43,212 bases of DNA from a virus: positions 1-43,212 of the IMG/VR virus record IMGVR_UViG_3300042923_000568; one strand, 5' to 3'. This document shows positions 37,981 through 43,212 of this stretch, piece after piece. The notes beneath the pieces were generated by a model. That model was not told the origin of the DNA. It searched no databases and saw only the letters and a program-made list of their open reading frames with translations. The position numbers were made by a program, and so were the translations under genes. Within the stretch, counting starts at the first letter, position 1, and each line of letters begins with the position of its first letter.

Positions 37981-38552
37981 TCATTAAAAATGGGTGGTCG
38001 CTTTCTACTGCTGCAGGTTTGACGATTCTGTTTTTCCGGCAACGTAGGATGCGTAATAAGCTGCGGCAGTTCCTCCCGTTTCTCTTCCAGGAGGACAGCG
38101 AGGTTAAGCAATATATCCAGAACCAACACTCCATCATGGAGAATCAGCGCCGGATTATGGAGCATATGGGGGTGATGCCGTGGTCTGCAGACTCGAAAGT
38201 ATCAAAACTCTCAGCGACGAAGCGAACTACGTTATTCGCACGTTTGGTCCACTTTTTTGCCCGTTCTGCACAAGGAAAAACCGAGTATGGACGTACCACA
38301 ATTTCAGGGAGGATGAGAAGAATGAAGCTCGATAAAGTATGGATCGGCGGTTTGATTGGGTATGTTGCATATTTCATAAAGCAATTTACCGGATTCGAAG
38401 TTCCTGACGAGATGATCGACAAGTCGGCGGAACTGGTTCTATTAGTGGTAATGATCATCGCCATGATTCGTAACATGACCAAATCGAAGGAGGCGAAACC
38501 GGTTGAGCATAAGGAATCTTACGGCGATCACGGGCCTACCATTCACGGCTAA
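37947..38552 (+). CDS. Membrane protein, long form containing a holin-like C-terminus
   Basis: A 201-aa frame from ATG 37947 (CTGGAGGAACC upstream). An N-terminal transmembrane helix (GWSLSTAAGLTILFF) is followed by a basic stretch and a helical segment (DSEVKQYIQNQHSIMENQRRIMEHMGV). The middle (about 77-125) overlaps the 38180 gene and looks less natural. The final 76 residues equal the separate holin-like protein that can start at 38322. The frame stays open across all three, so either the product is a natural fusion or a stop between two genes was lost. It is probably involved in lysis timing. Confidence 0.6.
   Translation: MYDLILDTIGIIIKNGWSLSTAAGLTILFFRQRRMRNKLRQFLPFLFQEDSEVKQYIQNQHSIMENQRRIMEHMGVMPWSADSKVSKLSATKRTTLFARLVHFFARSAQGKTEYGRTTISGRMRRMKLDKVWIGGLIGYVAYFIKQFTGFEVPDEMIDKSAELVLLVVMIIAMIRNMTKSKEAKPVEHKESYGDHGPTIHG
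38180..38335 (+). CDS. Small zinc-finger-like protein nested in another frame
   Basis: A 51-aa protein from GTG 38180 with GGGGGTGATGCC upstream. It lies inside the 37947 gene but in a different frame. Its sequence reads as a genuine protein (LESIKTLSDEANYVIRTFG) with CPFC near residue 27 and WTYHNFREDEKNE after it. Its end overlaps the internal start of the holin-like protein, suggesting coupling. The function is unknown. Confidence 0.55.
   Translation: MVCRLESIKTLSDEANYVIRTFGPLFCPFCTRKNRVWTYHNFREDEKNEAR
38322..38552 (+). CDS. Holin-like short form (internal start)
   Basis: A 76-aa product from the internal ATG 38322, in frame with the 37947 gene. The start is supported by AGGGAGGATGAGAAGA immediately upstream. 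Two hydrophobic segments (WIGGLIGYVAYFIKQF and LVLLVVMIIAMIR) flank an acidic turn, and the tail is charged. This two-span layout next to the amidase gene is typical of small phage holins, which open the membrane to release or activate the endolysin. Confidence 0.65.
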   Translation: MKLDKVWIGGLIGYVAYFIKQFTGFEVPDEMIDKSAELVLLVVMIIAMIRNMTKSKEAKPVEHKESYGDHGPTIHG

Positions 38553-39300
38553 TATCGAGGATGTGACTGATCAGATCCCACGTAAAGGCACGTGGGAGAA
38601 TTATGAGAAATGGAAGATTGTACGGGGCATTTACCATTGGAGAGACGGCACAACGACAAGAGGGAATGTACCAGGTAAAAGTCCGGTTATCATTCCCTCC
38701 GGATTCCGACCTTACGACTTCGATGAAATCGATACGATAGTGGTCCACCATTTCGCGTCCGAGGCGTCGTTCGAAAATAATTGCCTTCATTACTTCAACA
38801 ATAAGCCAGATCCATCGTTGCCCTACCATGTCGTTATAGACGGTAACCGGTTGATGCAAGTTAATGACCTTATGTCCATGACGTTCCACTGTGGTGGGTA
38901 CAACACAAACACGATCGGCATATCAATCCGCGGGAATCTGAAAAACCGCCCGATCACGGAACGCGAAAGGGAACTGCTGTACATTGGAATATTAAGCATC
39001 AAAGCCGCGGTTCCTACGATTAAGTACATCAAAGGGCATAATGAAATTAACGATAAAACGGAATGTCCTTGCATTAGTATGGACGTTGTTCGAGAAGACA
39101 TTGCGCGGTTGGAATCGCAATTAATGCTTGCGAATGATCCGGCGAAGGTCTCGGAAGAAATTAGAGCCGCAGCATCGCAGCATGTATGGTTATTCAACCA
39201 ATATCAATCCGATCCAGTCCAACACAAATGGCTAGAGCCGCACCTTTCTCACATTTTCAAAGAGATGAAGGACCGCGGCTTATTTTTCGGAAAGTATTGA
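38503..39300 (+). CDS. N-acetylmuramoyl-L-alanine amidase (endolysin)
   Basis: A 265-aa endolysin from TTG 38503, decided by AAGGAGGCGAAACC upstream. It overlaps the holin-like gene by 50 bases. The amidase-2 (PGRP-like) core spans about residues 72-205. Zinc ligands are His82 or His83 in IVVHHFAS, His179 in KGHNEI and Cys188 in TECPC. YHVVIDGNRLMQ and TIGISIRGNL also match the fold. It cleaves the bond between MurNAc and the peptide stem. The last 60 residues are helical and lack a known wall-binding repeat (SEEIRAAASQHVW, LSHIFKEMKDRGLFFG). There is no signal peptide, so release relies on the holin. Confidence 0.9.
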   Translation: MSIRNLTAITGLPFTANIEDVTDQIPRKGTWENYEKWKIVRGIYHWRDGTTTRGNVPGKSPVIIPSGFRPYDFDEIDTIVVHHFASEASFENNCLHYFNNKPDPSLPYHVVIDGNRLMQVNDLMSMTFHCGGYNTNTIGISIRGNLKNRPITERERELLYIGILSIKAAVPTIKYIKGHNEINDKTECPCISMDVVREDIARLESQLMLANDPAKVSEEIRAAASQHVWLFNQYQSDPVQHKWLEPHLSHIFKEMKDRGLFFGKY

Positions 39301-39306
39301 CTCTGA

Positions 39307-39335
39307 CCCCACTTTAACCGGTGGGGCTTTTTTGT
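39307..39335 (+). terminator. Strong terminator closing the late operon
   Basis: CCCCAC-TTTAACCG-GTGGGG followed by CTTTTTTGTTTT, directly after the amidase gene. Confidence 0.9.
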
Positions 39336-39343
39336 TTTAATAC

Positions 39344-39367
39344 AAAAAGGGCCCTGCCTGGCCCTCT
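39344..39367 (-). terminator. Terminator of the acyltransferase gene
   Basis: On the minus strand AGGGCC-AGGCAG-GGCCCT is followed by TTTTTG. With the plus-strand terminator next to it, the two insulate the late operon from the leftward cargo gene. Confidence 0.75.
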
Positions 39368-39374
39368 AAATCAC

Positions 39375-40475
39375 TTACGAGGTAATGTCTGTTTTCAACT
39401 TTTTCGAAGATTTGAAGGACGTCACTTTCTTCCAAAACACCTTCCATAGCATCGCCCCAAATGTCGGAACGAGAACCGCTGAACCTACGTACAAGAGCCA
39501 GTACTTTTGGTTATCCCGGAAAAACACATTACTCAGAAGACTAATATCCTTGCCGGTCATTTTGATCCATATCAAATTAACGATAAAGAAAATAAATAGA
39601 TGGAACGCGAGAATATGTAGACTGTTTTGCCCGATTTTTACGAGAATATCGTTCTCGGTAATAATCTTTGAAAGAGCCTTGGATATGAACAGGTATAAGT
39701 AAATTCCGTTAACGCTTGCGATAATCGGAATAAACTTGCTACCGAGAAAATCGCTCCAAACCATGTAGAAATGGACATCGCCATACTTGGTTAGCATGAA
39801 TATTTGAATACAGAATATGATAATCAGATATTTCGTTTTGAAAATGTTAATATTCGCTTCACTCAAGTATCGATAATAGTACCCCAAGAAGTAGAAAAAC
39901 GTACCGAACAAGGTTCTACTAATTATCGTTTTGTAGGTTCCTCCCGAGAACCCTTGTAATGCCAGATATGTACCAAGTACACAGAGTAGCGCAAAGACTA
40001 TGAGATGAAAGTAGATGTCGGTCGACAGCTTTTTAAGCAACTTGTATAGAAGGGTGAAGAAAATATGGATGATAAATAATTGTGTGATAAACCAACCTGC
40101 TAAAAAGAAAGAGTTATGATGACTTGAAATGAATGGCATTACGAAAAAGTTGTACGGTGAAAACGGGCTCGGATCAATGAAAAGCTTAACACCGTACTTC
40201 CAATTAATCAGATGCACAATGAGTCCGAGCACAATACTATACGCTAAATATGGTAACAGCAGCGATTTGGAGCGTTTCTTAAGTAGTAAGAGTGGCTCAT
40301 TTTCATACTTTTGATTGTAAAAATACCCTGATGCGAAAAAGAACAATGGCATGTGGAATGAATATGGATGGAACCACGGAAACGGAGTGTAATAATGCCC
40401 CATCACCACGAGGATGATTCCGATTCCTTTTAAAATATCCATCTCAATATTTCTTTGTTTATCAATAGTAGACAT
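39375..40475 (-). CDS. Membrane acyltransferase (acyltransferase family 3)
   Basis: A 366-aa integral membrane protein read leftward from ATG 40475-40473 (AAAGGGGCACTCCTA upstream); the longer frame from 40556 lacks a ribosome site. It starts with ERNIEMDILKGIGIILVVMGHY-like sequence (residues 9-28) with the His-containing motif of family 3 acyltransferases, then HMPLFFFASGYF. About ten hydrophobic helices follow. Such enzymes transfer acetyl or other acyl groups to exported carbohydrates. The gene is much AT-richer than the phage core and lies alone between terminators, the pattern of a lysogenic-conversion gene that modifies the host surface, possibly blocking superinfection. The substrate is not known. 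Confidence 0.88.
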   Translation of the reverse strand: MSTIDKQRNIEMDILKGIGIILVVMGHYYTPFPWFHPYSFHMPLFFFASGYFYNQKYENEPLLLLKKRSKSLLLPYLAYSIVLGLIVHLINWKYGVKLFIDPSPFSPYNFFVMPFISSHHNSFFLAGWFITQLFIIHIFFTLLYKLLKKLSTDIYFHLIVFALLCVLGTYLALQGFSGGTYKTIISRTLFGTFFYFLGYYYRYLSEANINIFKTKYLIIIFCIQIFMLTKYGDVHFYMVWSDFLGSKFIPIIASVNGIYLYLFISKALSKIITENDILVKIGQNSLHILAFHLFIFFIVNLIWIKMTGKDISLLSNVFFRDNQKYWLLYVGSAVLVPTFGAMLWKVFWKKVTSFKSSKKLKTDITS

Positions 40476-40670
40476 TAGGAGTGCCCCTTTCTCATTTCCC
40501 CACCTTTTATAAATGGGGAATTTATGTGGTTGATCGATTTTTTTCCTATCAGTCACACCCTTTCATCTCATAGGTGATTATAAATGCAAATTGTCGAAAC
40601 TTCACTAGTTATTTTAAATACGCTTAACTATTTCCCCCAAAAAAAGTGCGCTATCTTCCTTGAATGTGAG

Positions 40671-40694
40671 TATAATTAGAACACATGTTCTAAT
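40671..40694 (+). promoter_or_regulatory. Second LexA (SOS) box at a promoter
   Basis: TATAAT (40671-40676) is followed at once by AGAACACATGTTCT (40678-40691), which keeps the GAAC-N4-GTTC core of the Bacillus SOS box. The longer palindrome ATTAGAACACATGTTCTAAT (40675-40694) is symmetrical apart from the central base pairs. LexA bound here would cover the start point of the 40709 gene. Confidence 0.8.
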
Positions 40695-40708
40695 TCGGAG
40701 GTCGCGTC

Positions 40709-40996
40709 ATGAAAAGTATGCACGAACTGATCCAAAGGTATGTTCGTGATAAAAAAGGAACGGACGTATCCATAGAAGAAATCCGCAATCGTCCCCATCA
40801 CGAGATGGTCGGTATCTACTGGGATGCTATCGCCCATTATGGAGGAAGAGACTTTTACTTTTCGCTGGATGATGTGGAGCCGGAAAACGATAAGTGGATA
40901 TTCGTTCGACAGCAGCGTGGAGTATGGACTCAGTATGTTTGTCGTCAGGGTGAGTGGGTAGAAGTCGGAGGATTGAACATAAGCATGTATAAATGA
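40709..40996 (+). CDS. SOS-regulated cargo protein of unknown function
   Basis: A 95-aa protein from ATG 40709 with TCGGAGGTCGCGTC upstream. The first half is helical (MHELIQRYVRDKKGTDVSIEEIRN, HHEMVGIYWDAIAHYGG). The second half is beta-rich and aromatic (DFYFSLDDVEPENDKWIFVRQQRGVWTQYV). I do not recognise the family. It has its own LexA-boxed promoter and its own terminator, so it is a self-contained gene expressed on DNA damage, as phage induction begins. It may help exit from lysogeny or benefit the host under stress. Confidence 0.75.
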   Translation: MKSMHELIQRYVRDKKGTDVSIEEIRNRPHHEMVGIYWDAIAHYGGRDFYFSLDDVEPENDKWIFVRQQRGVWTQYVCRQGEWVEVGGLNISMYK

Positions 40997-41000
40997 AAAG

Positions 41001-41028
41001 AGCGCCTTCCGGGGGCGCTTTTATTTTT
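41001..41028 (+). terminator. Rho-independent terminator
   Basis: AGCGCC-TTCCGGG-GGCGCT followed by TTTATTTTT, just behind the SOS-regulated gene. Confidence 0.88.
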
Positions 41029-41162
41029 CCCGACTTGGTTAACTGGAATGTACCATACGCAGAGGTCGGGCGCTTTGGCACCCTTATTATACCATAAACC
41101 GTTGCTTATTTCTATCTCTAGCCGGACGTTATCTTCCCTAAACATCCGCCTGGAGATAAAAA

Positions 41163-42614
41163 TTAGCGCCTGAATTCTATCTCGATCTCGGTTCCGTTCC
41201 TGACCTTGATCTCTTTGATCATACTCGCAAGTCCTTGCTTCGCCTTTAATCGATCTGTGGATAAAATATCCTCAAGCAATCCCTTGGCTTTCTCCTGTAC
41301 AGCTACCTGTTCACTCTGTGCTTCGATCCTCCGCAAGTCGTCAATCGAATCCTGTATCTCCTTCCGTTCTTTCTCGATCCGTTCCCTTGCTCTCCGGAAG
41401 TCATCTTTCGATATTTCATCATCTTCGTATAGTTCAAGCTGCTTTTGCATCCGGGAATCCAACTTAGTGAGCTTCGCTTCTAGCAACTTGATCTCGGATA
41501 GCTTCGGCGTATCCTTCGAGACAAGGAGTTTTAACTTTTTGGGATTCGTTGTAGCGACGTGCTCGATGAATTTGATTACTTCCTGCTCGAGTTCGTCACG
41601 ATAGGCAAAGTGGTGGAAACACACCCCACGTGTCTGATACCCTTTGCATTGATAGTAATAAGCAACATTCGGGGCTTTTGTATTTTGTGGACGTTTTACT
41701 TCCTTGCCGGTCATTTTGTATCCGCAATGAGCACACCATACCAGTCCCGTTAATAAATATCGTTCGTTGTTGTAGTGCTGCTTCATCACGTACCGTCTGG
41801 ACTCCACTAGATCCTTCACTTTGTAAAACGTAGTCTGGTCTATGATCGGCTCGTGGTGGTCCTCGTTGATGATCCATTCATCCTCTGGCCGCGTAACCTC
41901 AACAGTTCCATCACGATACTTCCGGTTGTAGACAAATTGCCCGATATAGGTTTCGTTGGTCAGCATACGGCGTATAACCTTTTCGTCCCATACCTTGCCA
42001 TTCTTCGACATGATGCCCATCTTATTAAGTCGGCCAGCGATCTGCAGAGGACCGATTCCTTCGAGTGTCCACTTAAACACATTCTTCACGATCAGGGATT
42101 CCTCGATGTTTACCTCTAAATCCCCATCTACAACGCTGTAACCGTAGGATGCTTTAGAGATAAGCTTACCTTGCCGAGCTAGTGACATAAGGTTATCCCG
42201 GACCCGTTCCCTGATGCGCTCACGTTCGAATTCCGCGACAGCTCCGAGAACTTGAAGGGACAGCTTTCCGGCAGACGTCGAAGTGTCGAACGACTCCGAA
42301 ATCGAAGCATAGGAGCAGGAACTTTTCTCGAAATACTCGACAAGCTTCAAGATGTCCAGGAGCTTCCGGGAAAGCCGGTCAAGCTTCGTGGTGATGACGA
42401 TATCATGTTCTTTCTTCTTTACAGTCTCTAACATTCTGGTCAACTCAGGCCGGTTCATATCCTTGGCGCTGTATCCGTCATCTACATATATAACAGGTTG
42501 TCGCCATCCCATGGCCTTACAATAGGCTATGCCGCGTTCTTCTTGCTCGTATAGGGAATTACCCTTGGATGCTTGTTCGTCCGTTGATACGCGAACGTAG
42601 AGAGCTGGACGCAT
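41163..42614 (-). CDS. int: Large serine recombinase (integrase)
   Basis: A 483-aa large serine integrase read leftward from ATG 42614, with GGGGGATTAGA upstream. The resolvase domain has the catalytic Ser10 in YVRVSTDEQ, the arginine-bearing TTKLDRLSRKLLDILKL and AEFERERIRERV. The Recombinase domain follows (GIGPLQIAGRLNKMG, RRMLTNETYIGQFVYNR). Then comes a zinc ribbon with cysteine pairs (VWCAHCGYKM, YQCKGY, GVCFHH), and a coiled coil near 375-445. It integrates and, with a directionality factor, excises the phage between short att sites. It is at the opposite end of the window from the repressor but would be its neighbour in the circular phage genome. Confidence 0.95.
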   Translation of the reverse strand: MRPALYVRVSTDEQASKGNSLYEQEERGIAYCKAMGWRQPVIYVDDGYSAKDMNRPELTRMLETVKKKEHDIVITTKLDRLSRKLLDILKLVEYFEKSSCSYASISESFDTSTSAGKLSLQVLGAVAEFERERIRERVRDNLMSLARQGKLISKASYGYSVVDGDLEVNIEESLIVKNVFKWTLEGIGPLQIAGRLNKMGIMSKNGKVWDEKVIRRMLTNETYIGQFVYNRKYRDGTVEVTRPEDEWIINEDHHEPIIDQTTFYKVKDLVESRRYVMKQHYNNERYLLTGLVWCAHCGYKMTGKEVKRPQNTKAPNVAYYYQCKGYQTRGVCFHHFAYRDELEQEVIKFIEHVATTNPKKLKLLVSKDTPKLSEIKLLEAKLTKLDSRMQKQLELYEDDEISKDDFRRARERIEKERKEIQDSIDDLRRIEAQSEQVAVQEKAKGLLEDILSTDRLKAKQGLASMIKEIKVRNGTEIEIEFRR

Positions 42615-42624
42615 TCTAATCCCC

Positions 42625-42828
42625 CTAAAATAGTGCCGGTTGTATGGTGTAAATACGATTGGGTTCGGGTATTACAGGGTATTCGTTTGCCTTCGCAATG
42701 TAACCCCATTCTATCGCGTTACCTCGGCTGCTACAACCGCATTTGGGACATGATCCGTACTTTCCCAGGTCAAACCTCCAGCGATCCCTATGCGTGGCGT
42801 AGCAGCATCGTGAGCACCATAGGTACAT
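42625..42828 (-). CDS. Small zinc-ribbon protein upstream of the integrase
   Basis: A 67-aa protein from ATG 42828-42826 with a strong AAGGAGGTCAT site. WCSRCCYATHRDRW near the start and CPKCGCSSRG near residue 28 give a clear two-pair zinc ribbon. It ends 10 bases before the integrase start, so the two are likely co-transcribed. A DNA-binding or directionality role is possible but unproven. Confidence 0.75.
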   Translation of the reverse strand: MYLWCSRCCYATHRDRWRFDLGKYGSCPKCGCSSRGNAIEWGYIAKANEYPVIPEPNRIYTIQPALF

Positions 42829-42845
42829 ATGACCTCCTTATAAAG

Positions 42846-42866
42846 AAAAGCCCTCTAAGGGGCTTA
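42846..42866 (-). terminator. Minus-strand terminator-like hairpin
   Basis: On the minus strand AAGCCCC-TTAG-AGGGCTT is followed by TTCTTT. It follows the 78-aa gene and overlaps its stop codon. A related hairpin recurs at 43157-43180. Confidence 0.6.
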
Positions 42867-43100
42867 TTGCTTCTGCTGGATTAGGTATACGGCTTCCTCT
42901 GTTTTAGCGAGTCGTCCGAGTTGGAAGTCAAGACGGTCATTGGTAGTTCGAACGGCTTCCAGCAGTTTGTCGTCGGTTGTGATGTTCTCGGCGTGGTAGG
43001 CATGCATTAATTCTTTGATTTCCTGTACGTCTCGCTTAGTCGCCATGTCTGATTTTATTTCCTTCAACTCTTGAAGGACCTGTTTCAACATTTCTTCCAT
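42864..43100 (-). CDS. Small coiled-coil protein
   Basis: A 78-aa protein from ATG 43100-43098 with AAAGGGTGATCCC upstream. Almost the whole chain is amphipathic helix (LKQVLQELKEIKSDMATKRDVQEIKELMHAYH, KLLEAVRTTNDRLDFQLGRL), so a dimer or bundle is expected. Similar short coiled-coil proteins occur in Bacillales phages and chromosomes. The family is not named, and it is uncertain whether it belongs to the phage or the host. Confidence 0.7.
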   Translation of the reverse strand: MEEMLKQVLQELKEIKSDMATKRDVQEIKELMHAYHAENITTDDKLLEAVRTTNDRLDFQLGRLAKTEEAVYLIQQKQ

Positions 43101-43156
43101 GGGATCACCCTTTGATTATGGTATTTGTATTGTAGCATATGGGATGTTGTTGTGGT

Positions 43157-43180
43157 AAGGGAAAGCCTTCTAGGGGCTTA
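43157..43180 (-). terminator. Minus-strand terminator-like hairpin
   Basis: AAGCC-CCTAGA-AGGCTT followed by TCCCTT on the minus strand, just after the stop of the partial gene at the right edge. Confidence 0.5.
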
Positions 43181-43212
43181 ATATCCTTGCTTCTTTGCCC
43201 ATTCCAATAGCC
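43178..43212 (-). CDS. C-terminal end of a gene entering from the right
   Basis: The last ten codons of a minus-strand frame (LLEWAKKQGY then TAA) are visible, directly ahead of a terminator-like hairpin. The terminal hydrophobic/basic helix is plausible protein sequence. Too little is present to name it or to say whether it is phage or host. Confidence 0.35.
   Translation of the reverse strand, partial: LLEWAKKQGY

Noticed and set aside
41029-41162. attP-derived site just downstream of the integrase gene
   Set aside because: The inverted CCCGAC/GTCGGG arms are suggestive, but a boundary here would leave the integrase outside the prophage.
1-43212. CRISPR array, tRNA or rRNA genes
   Set aside because: No regularly spaced repeats with unique spacers, and no tRNA or rRNA signature was recognised on either strand by eye.

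Overview
The window is almost entirely one integrated temperate phage, about 42 kb, in a low-to-mid GC Firmicute. The host is most likely a Bacillales member of the Paenibacillus/Brevibacillus kind. This rests on three things: strong AGGAGG-type ribosome binding sites with frequent GTG/TTG starts, Bacillus-type SOS boxes, and a left-flank gene with a copper-amine-oxidase N-terminal-like domain. All family names come from reading the translations by eye; no similarity search was run.

Layout. 1-914 (minus) is the 3' part of a host-type gene cut by the window edge. 1250-3481 is the lysogeny switch: a divergent repressor/Cro pair with four copies of a 17-bp operator, a LexA-boxed promoter driving a small gene that converges on the repressor gene, and a Rha/KilAC regulator. 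3592-18094 is the early region: many small translationally coupled genes plus recombination and replication functions (ERF annealing protein, SSB, RusA resolvase, replisome organizer with internal iterons, DnaC-like loader). It also holds a frameshifted DndC-like gene, a divergent ribbon-helix-helix pair and two putative homing endonucleases. Seven intergenic gaps there carry a dispersed hairpin element in both orientations. 19179-19604 is a RinA/ArpU-type late activator.

20153-39300 is the late region: terminase, a P22-type portal, an SGNH hydrolase, scaffold, major capsid protein, a gp4-like adaptor, a beta-helix tailspike, a gp10-like tail hub, a fibre, two large presumed ejection proteins, then holin and amidase. 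There is no tape measure, tube or sheath gene, so the virion should be a short-tailed podovirus organised like P22. 39375-40996 holds cargo: a membrane acyltransferase (probable lysogenic conversion) and a second LexA-boxed gene. 41163-43100 (minus) holds a large serine integrase and two small genes. The exact prophage ends are not resolved, and the right end may lie at or just beyond the window edge.

How it works together (inference). The 122-aa repressor has no visible autocleavage domain. SOS induction may therefore act through the LexA-controlled small gene at 1589, whose transcript runs antisense into the repressor gene. Cro and Rha/KilAC would then open the early operon, RinA the late operon, and the amidase/holin cassette lysis. 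The tail SGNH hydrolase and the acyltransferase could be a matched pair acting on the same acylated surface polymer.
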